Origin: Segetibacter aerophilus
GTDB lineage: Bacteria > Bacteroidota > Bacteroidia > Chitinophagales > Chitinophagaceae
Assembly (NCBI RefSeq): GCF_007991655.1
Contig: NZ_BJYT01000010.1
Span: forward strand, 62,001-126,000
Direction of reading: 5' to 3'
DNA: 64,000 nt
Shown: positions 38,771 to 49,672 of the stretch, piece by piece
Position numbering within the stretch: the stretch's first letter is position 1
Layout of the letters: the number at the start of each line of letters is the position of its first letter
Translations under genes and position numbers: made by a program
Notes under the pieces: generated by a model
Seen by the model: the letters and a program-made list of their open reading frames with translations, nothing else
Told to the model about the DNA's origin: nothing
Databases searched by the model: none

Positions 38771-40426
38771 ATGCCTGAACAGCAACCAATAACAAGGTTC
38801 TCCAGAGATGAATTTATAAAAAGGATAAACGACCAGGCTGTATGGGACGTTATCGTAATCGGTGGAGGAGCAACAGGTTTAGGTGTTGCAGTCGACAGCG
38901 CTTCCCGGGGATTTTCTACCCTACTTCTAGAACAAGCTGATTTTGCTAAAGGCACTTCTAGCAGAAGCACCAAGCTGGTTCACGGTGGAGTTCGTTACTT
39001 AGCAAAAGGCGACATCCGACTAGTGTATAATGCTTTAGACGAACGGGCAATTATGCTCAAAAATGCTTCGCACCTTGTAAAGTCTCAATCGTTTATTATA
39101 CCATGCTATAGTTGGTTCTCTACCGTAAAATATTTGATTGGTTTAAAACTCTATGACTGGCTTTCCGGTCGGTTCAGTTTCGGCAGTTCAAGCTTTTTTA
39201 GCAGGGAAAAAGTAGTACACCAGCTTCCCAATATCAATGCTAAAGGGCTCATTGCTGGTATCGAGTATTTCGATGGCCAATTTGACGATGCACGGCTCGC
39301 TATTAACCTTGCCCAAACGAGCGCTGCCAAAGGAGGAGTGCTTTTAAATTATTGTAAAGTAGCAGGCTTACAGAAAGAAAATGGAAAAGTAAAAGGAGTG
39401 TTGGCGATTGACTTAGAAACTAATAAGGAATATAAGCTATCAGCTAAAGCTGTGATTAATGCTACCGGAATTTTCGTTGATGAGGTTCTTAAGTTTGACG
39501 AACCCAATAGAAAGCCACTGGTAAGACCAAGCCAGGGAATACATCTTGTTTTAAAAGAAACCTTTCTAAAAAGCAACAATGCTATACTGATACCTGAGAC
39601 CAGGGATGGCAGGGTACTATTTGCAGTTCCATGGCATCAACATGTTTTGGTAGGCACGACCGATACACCGCTTACATCAAGCAGTATAGAACCTGTGGCG
39701 CTCGAAGAAGAAATCGAGTTTGTACTTGAGACAGTACGAACATATTTTTCTGTTACTCCGACACGTAAAGATGTACTTAGTGTGTTTGCAGGATTGCGTC
39801 CTCTCGCTGCAAACAATAAGAATACAAACAGCACCAAAGAAATTTCACGCGATCATAAGCTGCTTGTAAATACATCTGGACTAATAACAATTACCGGGGG
39901 CAAGTGGACGACTTATCGCAAGATGGCGGAAGAGACTGTAAACAAAGCAATCGAAGTAGCCGGTTTAGCTAAAGGTAATTGCCAGACAAAAAAACTAAAG
40001 GTGCATGGTTGCACAACCACTCTTATCGAAGGTCATCTTTCTGTATATGGAACCGATGCAGCAGGTATAAAGGAATTGATCAAAGAAAATCCGTTATTGA
40101 ATAAATCATTAGTAAGTCATTTACCCTACACCGAAGCTGAAGTAGTGTGGGCAGTGCGATATGAAATGGCAAGAAATGCAGAAGATGTCCTCGCACGCAG
40201 GTTGCGGATTTTATTTTTGGATGCTTTAGCTGCAATTGAAGCAGCACCACGGGTGATAGAGTTAATAGCCGAAGAGCTTCGGTTCTCTGAGGAATGGAAA
40301 AGATTGGAATTGGCTAAATTTCACCAGCTCGCTTATCAGTACTTACCTAATCTCTCAAATCATACCACTGAACCTTACAACAGAAACCAACAACCCGCTG
40401 ATGGAAAAATTCATTCTTTCAATTGA
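38771..40426 (+). CDS. glpD: Aerobic glycerol-3-phosphate dehydrogenase
   Basis: A 551-aa FAD-dependent membrane-associated enzyme that oxidises glycerol-3-phosphate to dihydroxyacetone phosphate and feeds electrons to quinone. FAD-binding [19 protein letters not shown] near residue 26-44, the [17 protein letters not shown] motif, and the C-terminal domain from about residue 400 are present. It overlaps glpK by 26 bases. It heads the glpD-glpK-glpF operon; no GlpR-type regulator lies nearby. Confidence 0.96.
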   Translation: MPEQQPITRFSRDEFIKRINDQAVWDVIVIGGGATGLGVAVDSASRGFSTLLLEQADFAKGTSSRSTKLVHGGVRYLAKGDIRLVYNALDERAIMLKNASHLVKSQSFIIPCYSWFSTVKYLIGLKLYDWLSGRFSFGSSSFFSREKVVHQLPNINAKGLIAGIEYFDGQFDDARLAINLAQTSAAKGGVLLNYCKVAGLQKENGKVKGVLAIDLETNKEYKLSAKAVINATGIFVDEVLKFDEPNRKPLVRPSQGIHLVLKETFLKSNNAILIPETRDGRVLFAVPWHQHVLVGTTDTPLTSSSIEPVALEEEIEFVLETVRTYFSVTPTRKDVLSVFAGLRPLAANNKNTNSTKEISRDHKLLVNTSGLITITGGKWTTYRKMAEETVNKAIEVAGLAKGNCQTKKLKVHGCTTTLIEGHLSVYGTDAAGIKELIKENPLLNKSLVSHLPYTEAEVVWAVRYEMARNAEDVLARRLRILFLDALAAIEAAPRVIELIAEELRFSEEWKRLELAKFHQLAYQYLPNLSNHTTEPYNRNQQPADGKIHSFN

Positions 40427-41891
40427 CCAGGGCACTACAAGCTCAAGGGCTATCGTCTTTAATCACGAAGGCAATATTGAATCGGTTGCTCAAAAAGAAT
40501 TTACGCAATACTATCCCGAACCAGGGTGGGTAGAGCACGACGCCAACGAGATCTGGTCTTCGCAGGCAGGCGTGGTTGCAGAAGCTGTTATTAAAGCAGG
40601 ATTAAGACCAATTGATATAGCTGCCATTGGTATAACCAATCAAAGGGAAACGACTATTGTGTGGGACAGGGAAACAGGCAAGCCCGTTTACAATGCCATT
40701 GTTTGGCAAGACCGACGAACAGCTTCTTTTTGTGACGAGTTGAAACATAAAGGCACAGACAAACTCATCCAGGAAAAAACCGGCCTTATTGTAGATGCTT
40801 ATTTTTCTGCAACAAAAATTAAATGGATTCTTGAAAATGTGCCGGGAGCCAGGGAAAACGCCCAGTCAGGAAAGCTGGCTTTTGGAACTGTTGACTCATG
40901 GCTTATCTGGAATCTTACTGGAGGTAAAACCCATGTCACCGATGTAACGAATGCATCGAGAACGATGCTTTTTAATATTCATACGCTTCAGTGGGATGAA
41001 GAGTTGTTGCAAATCTTCGGAGTTCCCGCAAATATGCTCCCTGAGGTTCGTTCTTCGAGCGAAGTGTTTGGCGAGACTGCCGGTGAAATACTAGCTGCAA
41101 AAATCCCAATCGCAGGAATTGCCGGTGATCAGCAGGCGGCCCTCTTTGGACAAATGTGTACAAAGACCGGGATGGTTAAAAACACTTATGGCACTGGTTG
41201 TTTTATGTTAATGAATATCGGCGACAAGCCAGTTGTTTCCCAAAACAACCTGATTACAACCATTGCCTGGAAAATTGGAAACCAGGTGCAATATGCCTTG
41301 GAAGGAAGCATCTTTGTTGGTGGCGCAGTAGTGCAGTGGCTACGGGATGGGCTGGGCATTATCTCTTCATCTGCTGACGTTGAAGAACTTGCGCAAAAAG
41401 TCACCGACAACGGAGGTGTATTTGTAGTTCCTGCATTCACTGGTTTAGGCGCTCCTCATTGGAACCAGGATGCGCGTGGCACCATAGTCGGTTTAACCCG
41501 CGGTAGCACTTCTGCACACATAGCGCGGGCAGCTTTGGAAAGCATTACGCTTCAAACTATGGAAGTTCTAAAGGCTATGGAGGCCGACTCAGGAGTCTCA
41601 ATCGAAGAACTTCGGGTGGATGGGGGCGCGACTGTAAATGATTTGCTTATGCAAATACAAGCTGATGTGTTGCAGGCCCGTGTAGTTCGGCCTGAGATTA
41701 CCGAAACTACAGCTATGGGGGCTGCTTATCTTGCTGGCCTTGCCGTTGGTTTCTGGAGCAACGTCGAAGAGATCAGCCAACAGTGGAAAATCAACAGGGC
41801 GTTTGAACCTTCTAAAGAAAACAATCCCGAGGTTTTAATAAAAGGATGGCATAAAGCTGTTAAAACCTGCAAGGCCTGGACCGAGGATTAG
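40401..41891 (+). CDS. glpK: Glycerol kinase
   Basis: A 496-aa FGGY-family kinase that phosphorylates glycerol with ATP. N-terminal phosphate loop [15 protein letters not shown], substrate residues in [14 protein letters not shown] and [13 protein letters not shown]-type segments ([16 protein letters not shown]), ADP-binding [13 protein letters not shown] and the C-terminal FGGY signature region [14 protein letters not shown]. Its ATG lies inside the 3' end of glpD, which suggests translational coupling. Confidence 0.97.
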   Translation: MEKFILSIDQGTTSSRAIVFNHEGNIESVAQKEFTQYYPEPGWVEHDANEIWSSQAGVVAEAVIKAGLRPIDIAAIGITNQRETTIVWDRETGKPVYNAIVWQDRRTASFCDELKHKGTDKLIQEKTGLIVDAYFSATKIKWILENVPGARENAQSGKLAFGTVDSWLIWNLTGGKTHVTDVTNASRTMLFNIHTLQWDEELLQIFGVPANMLPEVRSSSEVFGETAGEILAAKIPIAGIAGDQQAALFGQMCTKTGMVKNTYGTGCFMLMNIGDKPVVSQNNLITTIAWKIGNQVQYALEGSIFVGGAVVQWLRDGLGIISSSADVEELAQKVTDNGGVFVVPAFTGLGAPHWNQDARGTIVGLTRGSTSAHIARAALESITLQTMEVLKAMEADSGVSIEELRVDGGATVNDLLMQIQADVLQARVVRPEITETTAMGAAYLAGLAVGFWSNVEEISQQWKINRAFEPSKENNPEVLIKGWHKAVKTCKAWTED

Positions 41892-42004
41892 CTTGTTTTA
41901 TGAACGATTTGATGATTCGCAAAACTTCGAGCAGCTTTTACAAAACTTCCCAACGAGTGAAAGTTGGCAACCCGGAACTCTAAACCCAAAACTCAAAACT
42001 CCTT

Positions 42005-42742
42005 ATGTCAGAATTTACAGCCGAATTAATAGGCACTATGCTGGTTATTTTATTAGGAAACGGCGTTGTAGCCAATGTAGTACTACAGGGAACAAAAGGA
42101 AATAACGCCGGCTGGATGGTGATCACGACCGGTTGGGCGCTTGCTGTTTTTGTAGGTGTGGTAATCGCCTCACCTTATAGTGGTGCTCATTTAAATCCGG
42201 CGGTAACGATTGGTTTGGCTGTGGCTGGCAAATTTGCCTGGAACAAAGTATTGACCTTCATCGTTGCCCAGTTGATTGGGTCTGTCATCGGTGCTTTCTT
42301 AGTTTGGATCGTTTACCGGGATCATTTTAATACAACCAAAGATCCAAATTCACAGCTCGCTGTTTTCTGTACCGCGCCTGCTATTCGCAACCGCGTTTTC
42401 AACCTGCTAAGTGAAATTGTTGGAACCTTTGTGCTCGTATTTGTTATTTTTTATTTTACCAATGCAGAAATTACTGATCAAAAAACACCTATTGGCCTTG
42501 GTTCGTTGGGCGCCATTCCGGTTACCTTTTTGGTGTGGGCGATCGGTCTTTCTTTGGGCGGAACCACCGGTTATGCCATCAATCCCGCGCGTGATTTTGG
42601 TCCTCGCATTGCTCACTCACTTCTTCCCATGACAGGCAAAGGCAGCAGCAATTGGTCCTACGGCTGGATCCCTATCATCGGGCCGTGTATTGGTGCTGTT
42701 ATCGCAGCCTTAGTTTTTACCTTTTTGAAGGTAAAAGTGTAA
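42005..42742 (+). CDS. glpF: Glycerol uptake facilitator (aquaglyceroporin)
   Basis: A 245-aa MIP-family channel with six membrane helices. The two NPA boxes are GAHLNPAVTIG (NPA at 64-66) and YAINPARDFGPR (NPA at 193-195); the aspartate after the second box (D197) is the hallmark of glycerol facilitators rather than water-only aquaporins. It follows glpK by 113 bases with a short repeat-like AACTCTAAACCCAAAACTC stretch between. Together the three genes take up, phosphorylate and oxidise glycerol. Confidence 0.95.
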   Translation: MSEFTAELIGTMLVILLGNGVVANVVLQGTKGNNAGWMVITTGWALAVFVGVVIASPYSGAHLNPAVTIGLAVAGKFAWNKVLTFIVAQLIGSVIGAFLVWIVYRDHFNTTKDPNSQLAVFCTAPAIRNRVFNLLSEIVGTFVLVFVIFYFTNAEITDQKTPIGLGSLGAIPVTFLVWAIGLSLGGTTGYAINPARDFGPRIAHSLLPMTGKGSSNWSYGWIPIIGPCIGAVIAALVFTFLKVKV

Positions 42743-42778
42743 TTGTACAAAAAGAGATTTCCTGAAATTCTTTTGTGA

Positions 42779-42981
42779 CCAGCTCCGGTATTTCTATTGC
42801 ACATTGTTGTGTCACTCACTTTTACAGCAAACCTAACTTGCCCGCCTTCTTTGCAGCAGTACTTTCAACCTTTTAATGGCTGAATTTTTAAATGGTATAA
42901 TACGGCTAGTGTGGTACAGCTCAATAGAATTACCGCCCGTAAAAGTGTGCAACGTGAGATTCACAGAGCTACTGAAGCTGG
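42779..42981. repeat. Inward-facing pair of REP-like repeats (203 bp)
   Basis: Forward half: CCAGCTCCGGTATTTCTATT, then CATTGTTGTGTCACTCAC and TTTTAC (42802-42825). Reverse half at 42939-42981, more degenerate, ends ACTGAAGCTGG and reads on the minus strand CCAGCTTCAGT...CTCACGTTGCACAC. The outer ends, CCAGC and GCTGG, are exact inverted repeats. It occupies the convergent spacer between glpF and the FUSC gene. Confidence 0.65.
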
Positions 42982-43008
42982 TAACAAAAAAACATCCCGT
43001 CGCTCCAG

Positions 43009-45243
43009 CTATTCAATCTTTAGAGTTTGCGTTATTTTATTAAGATCGACAGCCACATTATAAATCAGATTAAACTGGTCAACAATTGACTTCAAGTCGA
43101 ACAACAGTTTGCGGGTAGAAGTTTCCATCTGGCCCTGTTGCAGTTCCTCTTTTCTTTTTTGCATCAGTTGATTGACGCGGTCATTGAGCTTACGCAAAGA
43201 CTCTTTATTACTAATTGTTTCTTCTGTCACTTCCTCATCATTCAGGTAGCTCATTGCATTGGTGAAATACTGTCGGATATCCTCCGCAACTTTTATAAAA
43301 TCATCCGAGCTATAAGGGATGACATTCATTTGGAGATAGTGAGATAACGTCGCGATGTACGACGTGAGCATATGATTTAGTACCACAAAATGATGCAAAA
43401 GCTCCACCCCCTGCTGTTGGCTTTTTGGCTCAGAAATCATTCGATTGAAAGCGTCAGACAAATTGGCCAAAGCAACAAGTGCGTTTTTCCTGGCTAGCTG
43501 CTTTGCCAAAGGATCGATTTGCCGGCCGCTAAAAGCTTCTGCTACTACGGAAAAATATTCCTTCACATCAGACAACATCGTAACCATGATTGGTTTAAAC
43601 TTTTTTCTTTCCCACGACGGAAAAAGGAAAATGCTCGCTATAAATGCGATAACAGAACCAATAAGCGTATCAACAATTCTGTCTTTTAGCAATATCTTAA
43701 AATCGCCCGGGTTAAGCAGGTGATAAAAAATAAGCAGGTAAGTCGTCATCAAGAGTACGCTGATAAAGTAGTTGGTCCGCATGAACGTGTAACCGCCTGC
43801 CATAAAAACTACGAGGAACGCAAGTAACGTAGTGTTGTTATCCACCAGGTATAGTATGCCCAGCGCAATAACTACTCCTGCAAACGTACCCGCAAGCCTG
43901 TCGATATTTCTTTTTTTGGTTAAGCTAAATGCCGGCTTTAGTATTACCACTATGGTAAGCAGTACCCAATAGCTGTGACCAATCTTTAAGGCTGAAGCGA
44001 TAATAAATCCTACAACTATTGCAATGCTTACCCGTAAGGAATGCCGGAAAGTGTCTGACTTTAAAGTAAGGTTGCTGAAAAACAAACCTGGAGTGATTTG
44101 TTGCGATGAGATCAGGTGCTCGTAGTCGGAGCCCTTAATTTTTCTTTTTTTGAAAGACCCGTCAAAGTCAGTGTATTTACGAAGCGTGGCCAGTCGCTCC
44201 GCGAGATCTTGAATATTTTCTAAAATCCTTCTTAAACTAATGAAACCTTCGATGTTGTCGGGGTGCAAGTAGGTAAGACGTAACTGGTTCAGCTTTTCGG
44301 TCACTTGATCTATGTGTTGCATCAGGTCCCGACTTTGCCTCGACCGTTCACCGCTCTTTACCGCTATTCCAAGATCCTCAAGTTCGTAAGCCAGCTCTTT
44401 TGCCAAATCGTAGTAATCATTTAAAATCCCCGTCTGGTCAAAATACTCATGCAGCAATGGGTACTGCTGATGAGACATCATTATTCTTTCAAAAATGTCG
44501 ACCACATCCAAATGAATCATTACAAGAGACCGCCCAATGTTTGTCGATTCCTTTACAATGCTCCTGGTTTTAAACAAGAGCTCGGTTAATTCATCTTGCT
44601 TATTTTGTACAATAGCCTGCTGATGCAGCAACTGCTTAAACGTGTTCTCGTAGTTTACCTCTTTTTTGTAAAATTCAGACCTGGTCATCAGGTATTCTCC
44701 CGTTGCTTGTATAGCTTCCCCCAGCGCTTGTTGCAGTAACCGGTACGGCCGGAAGTTGTACAGCAACATACTGAAGCCCATATACCAAAATCCTCCGCAG
44801 ACCATATAAAAAGAATGCGTAAGTACTTTTTGAGAAGTATCAAGATTTAGCCGGGGATCAATCGTGAGGGTCATTACCAGCATGACAGCGGTTCCAATAG
44901 AACCGGGGCGTGTTCCGTAAATGCCAATCATCGAGAAAAAAAAACAACCGGCAAGTAAAAGAATAGCAAGAAGAACGGATGACTTTGCAGCAAACCCAAC
45001 TAAGAGCGTAACGATCAGGATGCCGGCAATACAAACGGCCATTCCGTTTTTTCGATGGTGAATAGGTCCGGGGCTATCAGTGACACTTACAAAAAGTGCC
45101 CCTAAAGAAATTACGATACCAACAGAAAACATATCAAAATAGCTAAAAGCTAGCGCAGGAAGAACAACGCCGGTTGTTATCCGCACACCCTCGCTCAAGT
45201 AGTGACTATTAATAAAACTCTTGTATGTTTTGATATAATCCAT
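43009..45243 (-). CDS. FUSC-family inner-membrane protein (YccS/YhfK-like)
   Basis: A 744-aa membrane protein. Two hydrophobic blocks, about residues 20-165 and 390-520, each with five or six helices, flank a long cytosolic helical region (about 170-385); a second helical region follows at the C-terminus. This is the layout of YccS/FUSC-like proteins related to fusaric acid resistance efflux. The actual substrate is unknown; aromatic-acid or drug efflux is only a family inference. Monocistronic, convergent with glpF. Confidence 0.87.
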   Translation of the reverse strand: MDYIKTYKSFINSHYLSEGVRITTGVVLPALAFSYFDMFSVGIVISLGALFVSVTDSPGPIHHRKNGMAVCIAGILIVTLLVGFAAKSSVLLAILLLAGCFFFSMIGIYGTRPGSIGTAVMLVMTLTIDPRLNLDTSQKVLTHSFYMVCGGFWYMGFSMLLYNFRPYRLLQQALGEAIQATGEYLMTRSEFYKKEVNYENTFKQLLHQQAIVQNKQDELTELLFKTRSIVKESTNIGRSLVMIHLDVVDIFERIMMSHQQYPLLHEYFDQTGILNDYYDLAKELAYELEDLGIAVKSGERSRQSRDLMQHIDQVTEKLNQLRLTYLHPDNIEGFISLRRILENIQDLAERLATLRKYTDFDGSFKKRKIKGSDYEHLISSQQITPGLFFSNLTLKSDTFRHSLRVSIAIVVGFIIASALKIGHSYWVLLTIVVILKPAFSLTKKRNIDRLAGTFAGVVIALGILYLVDNNTTLLAFLVVFMAGGYTFMRTNYFISVLLMTTYLLIFYHLLNPGDFKILLKDRIVDTLIGSVIAFIASIFLFPSWERKKFKPIMVTMLSDVKEYFSVVAEAFSGRQIDPLAKQLARKNALVALANLSDAFNRMISEPKSQQQGVELLHHFVVLNHMLTSYIATLSHYLQMNVIPYSSDDFIKVAEDIRQYFTNAMSYLNDEEVTEETISNKESLRKLNDRVNQLMQKRKEELQQGQMETSTRKLLFDLKSIVDQFNLIYNVAVDLNKITQTLKIE

Positions 45244-45533
45244 TGTTGTCTCACCCGGATAAAACCGCTACCAGCCTTTCCGTTTCCGCAAAAGTCTGAA
45301 AACTATTTTTGAAAATAGGTTTAAAAAAGTTTGAAAGCGTCAGGCCTTCCTGAGTGATCAGGCAATTGTTAATAGTGATAGAACTGAATATCTAGCGTCA
45401 ACTAATTATAAAAACTTTGTAAAAACTTCGAGGGATAAAATATTAAACCGAACCGAACGTTGAGTATGTAGTAGTAATCAAAAGAAAAGTTACAGTAAGG
45501 GAGCTACATGTCTTACCCGAAAAAAAAGTAAGT

Positions 45534-45767
45534 ATGAGAATGTTTAAAAGAATGGTTATCGTATTAGTAGTTATGGCCTTACCTATAATAATGCATGCCC
45601 AGGGTAGCCCAATCGACTTTGATGGAGAAAGCCCCTACGGTGTAACTGACGTTCCATTCGATGATGGCGTTGGTTTATTGGTAGCTGTAGGCGTAGTGTA
45701 CGGCCTGCTAAAAATAAGAGCTTACAAAAAAGCACAAAAAAGTAAGAATGTATTGCTGCAGAACTAA
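45534..45767 (+). CDS. Tiny secreted protein with PID-CTERM-like tail
   Basis: A 77-aa protein: signal peptide (MRMFKRMVIVLVVMALPIIMHAQ), a short mature part GSPIDFDGESPYGVTDVPFD, then a hydrophobic helix (GVGLLVAVGVVYGLLKI) and basic end (RAYKKAQKSK). The pattern P-(I/F)-D, glycine, hydrophobic helix, YG and basic cluster resembles the PID-CTERM sorting signals of Bacteroidota that are handled by exosortase-like enzymes. Almost nothing remains once both ends are removed, so the mature form would be a very short peptide. Function unknown. Confidence 0.65.
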   Translation: MRMFKRMVIVLVVMALPIIMHAQGSPIDFDGESPYGVTDVPFDDGVGLLVAVGVVYGLLKIRAYKKAQKSKNVLLQN

Positions 45768-45822
45768 CCTGCATTCTCTTTCAATTTCTTTGCATTATTA
45801 CATTTCTTCGTCCTAATTTTTA

Positions 45823-45846
45823 TTAGCCTGTTCCTGAACAGGCTAA
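45823..45846. other. 10-bp perfect stem-loop
   Basis: TTAGCCTGTT (45823-45832) and AACAGGCTAA (45837-45846) with a CCTG loop. It lies 56 bases after the PID-CTERM-like gene. There is no T-run after it, so termination is uncertain. Confidence 0.5.
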
Positions 45847-45977
45847 AACTCATAATCATATCCGCCATATTCGTAGCCCTCTCGGGCGTCATTGTAAATT
45901 GAAGTAATTTTTTTTCATCCAGCCCCGTTTTTAATGTTACGACTATCGCGTTCTTACAACAAACTAAAAAGCTGGAT

Positions 45978-48900
45978 ATGATAAAATTTTTACAACCAGG
46001 GCAACTACAAACGCTTAATATTTTCACTAAAAAAACTGTTTTTTCTTTTTTTGTTTTTCTTCTTACTTCAACTTATTTACAAGCCCAACAGGTTACAGAA
46101 ATTATAACTGATTTTGGTGGGTACTGGCGTACAAACACAACGACTAATAATGCTACTAAACCGAATGATGGCCATAATTTACTAGCCTTTACAGTAGGAG
46201 GGACACTTTATTCGACAGGTGCTAATAATACGACGTTAACAAGTAAGGGCGTTTCGTTTACCACTGGAAATTATAAATGTTTGCCTATCACTTCTGTTAC
46301 TGGATCGATAACTTCAGTCGCATGTGCTATTGGCCTTGCCATAAATTATGATGGTGCACCTGCCGGATATAGCACTCCATTACCTACAGTGAAAATGAAA
46401 GATGTACTTACTGATGGCACTAATGGACTCAACCTAGGAACAGGCGTAATAGATATACCGACCTCAGCTAAATTAACTTTTCCGGTTCAGAGCATTGACG
46501 CCAACTCCATTGCCGATGCAAAACCGGACATTTTATTTACCCAAATAGCGGATCCTGATCCAATTAAGACTGACACTATGTATTTTGTCAATTCTGCAAA
46601 TGTGGTAGTGGGAAACAAAATAGTAGTTAGCTGGAGTTCTGTTCAAGTACTTGGAACTTATTTGGTTGATTTTTATGATTTACAAAGAAATGTACCGTGT
46701 GACCAGGCGGTCATAACAGGAGGAATAGCTCCTAATAATACCCGCCCCATCCGCTTAACTGCTTTCAAGCTATCAGACTTTGGTATTAACTCAACGAACA
46801 AAGCGTCCGTAGCATCTTTGGTACTTCAACCCAGTGGAAAAAGTGATATAGGTTTCGTTGCTTACAACACTGATGGTTTTGTCATTGCTCCACCAACTAT
46901 TACCCAGCAACCTCAAACTCAGGTGGTTTGTACTGGTGCAGCTTCTGTTGCTACTTTTTCTGTTGTTGCTACAGGCACAAGCGATACCTATCAATGGAGA
47001 AAAAATGATGTGAGTATTCCCGGTGCTACAGGCACTGTATATACTATTTCCCCTGTTACTGCCAGCAGCGCAGGGGCGTACGACGTAGTGGTCACTAATC
47101 CGGGTGGAACTGTTACCAGTACTAAGGCATATCTGAATACAGAAATTACAAAGCAACCTGTTTCTCAAACCATTGTAACGGGTAATACAGTTACGCTTTC
47201 GGTTACTGCAACAAATACTACGGGTTATCAGTGGAAAAAAAATGGGGTAGATATTGCCGGAGCTGTTGACTCAATTTATACTATAAGTCCAATGGAAAGA
47301 GCAGACAGCGGCTTGTATACTGTTCGAGCCATTAATAATGCCAATGCAGGCTGCGCTTCTGTTACCAGTAACGCAGCAGCTCTCACCGCTGCTATAGTTG
47401 TTTATTCTAAAAGTTCCCCCGACATAAATATACCTTCTACCTGGGGCGCAAATACAGATGGAAGCGGCAGCACTCCTGTTGACTTTACACGTGCTGAGCA
47501 CACATTTGTCTTATCAAACCGGCCTTGGGGGAACACGCTTACGAACTTAACAATCGCCGGCACCCTTGATGTAAAAAATGGCGTAGCCATTATTGCTGAT
47601 AATACTACTCTTGACGTTGGACGAAGTATTCGCACGGGTACCGGTAGTATCTCGGGTTCAACTTCTTCAGGATTTACTACACGGGGAAACTCTGATTTGT
47701 ATTTTACTATCGGTAGTCAATTTCTTAAAAACTTCACTGTAGCAGGGGGAACGGTTAACATGCTTTCAGACCTGGTTATAGCGGGTGGAACGCTTCCGGG
47801 AAAAATTAATATTACGGGTGGAACCTTGGCAGTTGGAACTAATAAGATTACAATTCGCTCAACAAGCACATTAAATACATCTATGGTGACTGCTGTCGGA
47901 CCTACAGCTTCGGTAACTTACGGCTCAGGTGGAGCTTTTATAGTAGAAAGATTTATTCCTGCAAACAGATCTTTCCGTTTTATGTCACCTACCGTAACGA
48001 CAATTACCAGCATAAAAAATAACTGGATGGAGGGAGTAGTAAACCCTGATAGATGGAACAATTACAATCCCAACCCAGGTTACGGAACGCATATTACCGG
48101 ACCTAAAACAGCAAGTGATAGCCTGGATCCCACGCAGACTTACAATCCTTCACTTTTTACTTTTGATAATGATGCTCAGTCATGGAACCCCGTGCCAAAC
48201 AGCTCCGGAACTTTGACGGCAGGAACTCCCTATCGTTTTATGATCAGGGGGAGCAGAGCCGTTGACTTAAATAATAATGAGGCTACACCATCTAACACAA
48301 TTATCAGGGCTACCGGTTCTCTTTTAATAGGTACAAAAACGGTAGGTTCATCTGTCTTAAGTAAAAAGATTGGGGGATATAGTTTTGTGGGTAATCCTTA
48401 TGCATGTCCTGTAAACTGGAACACGCTAACTACTTCCGGCCTTTCATCGACCTATTACGGTTGGGATGAGGCGCAAAGTAAGCGTGGTGCCTATGTGTCA
48501 TACAACGGATACTCTCTAACCAGCAGCAATGCAAACTCTGCACTAAATGAAAATATACAATCGGGCCAGGCCTTTTTTGTGCAATCAACATCTACCACAC
48601 CATCTATAACTTTTAATGAGACAAATAAAAGCTATAACAATACAGCCATTTTCAGAGGCGCCAACACGATGACTAAGCTTTCTGTGCAACTACTGCTTGA
48701 TGGTGAGGTAGGAAATCATATTGTAGCTGATGGTTTTGTGGCGGTATTTGGAAGCAAGTTTTCAAACAGGGTTAGTGAAGAAGACTCTTACAAGTTTACC
48801 AACCTCGATGAAAATATTGCGATCGATCGAAACGGGGTAGTATTGAGCATTGAAGGGCGGCCGGACATAATAGACAATGACACGATCCCTATTAAAATCT

Positions 48901-49658
48901 GGCAGTTCAGACAGAAAGATTATTTCTTTAAGTTCGACGCTAATGATTTTAATTCTTCAGTCACCGCGACGTTGAAAGACGATTACTTAAAACAACAATA
49001 CTCCATCGATCTTTCGAGCTCGACGACAATCCCTTTTAGCATTACGGAAGATTCGGCATCTTTTGCTTCAAACCGTTTCTCAATCGTATTTGCTCCGGCG
49101 AAAACATTGCCCGTCATCTTTACCAATGTAAAAGCTTACCAAAAGGAAAAATGTATCCAGGTAGAATGGAATACTTCGAAAGAAACTAATATTAAAGAGT
49201 ATGAAGTTGAAAAATCTTTGAACGGACAAGACTTCAAAAGAGTATTTACTACGTCGGCGAAAGCAGATAGCCAGTTAACCAACACCTATTCCTGGCTGGA
49301 TAAGAACGCAACCATTGGAAAGAACTTTTACCGTATCAAGATAATTGAGAAGGCAGGAAAAGCAGGGTATAGTAGCGTGGTGAAAGTGATTGTGAACAAT
49401 GATAAAAGCGGCTTTACTATTTTTCCAAACCCGGTTAAAGGAAAACTGGTTCACCTTCAGTTAGCAAATCTCGAGGGGAAGTATGTGGCGAACATCTTTA
49501 ATGATTTGGGGCAGCAGGTGTATCAAAGTTTAATTCAAATCAACCAAGGCACTACCTCGCAAACACTTTTATTGGACGGTCCAATAGGTAAAGGAAAGTT
49601 CACTATTCAGCTAAGTAATGATAAAACAACTTATAGCAAACCACTAATTCTGCAATAG
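45978..49658 (+). CDS. T9SS-secreted Ig-like surface protein (type A sorting domain)
   Basis: A 1226-aa secreted protein with signal peptide (TVFSFFVFLLTSTYLQAQ). An N-terminal beta-rich region is followed by two Ig-like domains (about 304-388, ITQQPQTQVVCTGAASVATF...YQWRKND; and 389-472, QWKKNGVDIAGA). The middle has repeated strand-turn motifs. A FnIII-like stretch (FTNVKAYQKEKCIQVEWNTS, about 1050) leads to the type A T9SS C-terminal domain (FTIFPNPVKGKLVHLQL...GKFTIQL, last 80 residues). It should be exported by T9SS and attached through A-LPS. Ligand unknown. Composition is richer in T, S and N than its neighbours. Confidence 0.88.
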   Translation: MIKFLQPGQLQTLNIFTKKTVFSFFVFLLTSTYLQAQQVTEIITDFGGYWRTNTTTNNATKPNDGHNLLAFTVGGTLYSTGANNTTLTSKGVSFTTGNYKCLPITSVTGSITSVACAIGLAINYDGAPAGYSTPLPTVKMKDVLTDGTNGLNLGTGVIDIPTSAKLTFPVQSIDANSIADAKPDILFTQIADPDPIKTDTMYFVNSANVVVGNKIVVSWSSVQVLGTYLVDFYDLQRNVPCDQAVITGGIAPNNTRPIRLTAFKLSDFGINSTNKASVASLVLQPSGKSDIGFVAYNTDGFVIAPPTITQQPQTQVVCTGAASVATFSVVATGTSDTYQWRKNDVSIPGATGTVYTISPVTASSAGAYDVVVTNPGGTVTSTKAYLNTEITKQPVSQTIVTGNTVTLSVTATNTTGYQWKKNGVDIAGAVDSIYTISPMERADSGLYTVRAINNANAGCASVTSNAAALTAAIVVYSKSSPDINIPSTWGANTDGSGSTPVDFTRAEHTFVLSNRPWGNTLTNLTIAGTLDVKNGVAIIADNTTLDVGRSIRTGTGSISGSTSSGFTTRGNSDLYFTIGSQFLKNFTVAGGTVNMLSDLVIAGGTLPGKINITGGTLAVGTNKITIRSTSTLNTSMVTAVGPTASVTYGSGGAFIVERFIPANRSFRFMSPTVTTITSIKNNWMEGVVNPDRWNNYNPNPGYGTHITGPKTASDSLDPTQTYNPSLFTFDNDAQSWNPVPNSSGTLTAGTPYRFMIRGSRAVDLNNNEATPSNTIIRATGSLLIGTKTVGSSVLSKKIGGYSFVGNPYACPVNWNTLTTSGLSSTYYGWDEAQSKRGAYVSYNGYSLTSSNANSALNENIQSGQAFFVQSTSTTPSITFNETNKSYNNTAIFRGANTMTKLSVQLLLDGEVGNHIVADGFVAVFGSKFSNRVSEEDSYKFTNLDENIAIDRNGVVLSIEGRPDIIDNDTIPIKIWQFRQKDYFFKFDANDFNSSVTATLKDDYLKQQYSIDLSSSTTIPFSITEDSASFASNRFSIVFAPAKTLPVIFTNVKAYQKEKCIQVEWNTSKETNIKEYEVEKSLNGQDFKRVFTTSAKADSQLTNTYSWLDKNATIGKNFYRIKIIEKAGKAGYSSVVKVIVNNDKSGFTIFPNPVKGKLVHLQLANLEGKYVANIFNDLGQQVYQSLIQINQGTTSQTLLLDGPIGKGKFTIQLSNDKTTYSKPLILQ

Positions 49659-49672
49659 TCGAAGCAAACTAT

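Noticed and set aside
41893-42105. Seventy-codon frame from a TTG overlapping the start of glpF
   Set aside because: Its second half is glpF read in another frame and the first half lies in low-complexity spacer; no conserved features.
45764-46027. Minus-strand 87-codon frame upstream of the Ig-like T9SS gene
   Set aside because: It is largely antisense to the signal peptide of the T9SS gene and its ends have no promoter or terminator; likely a shadow.
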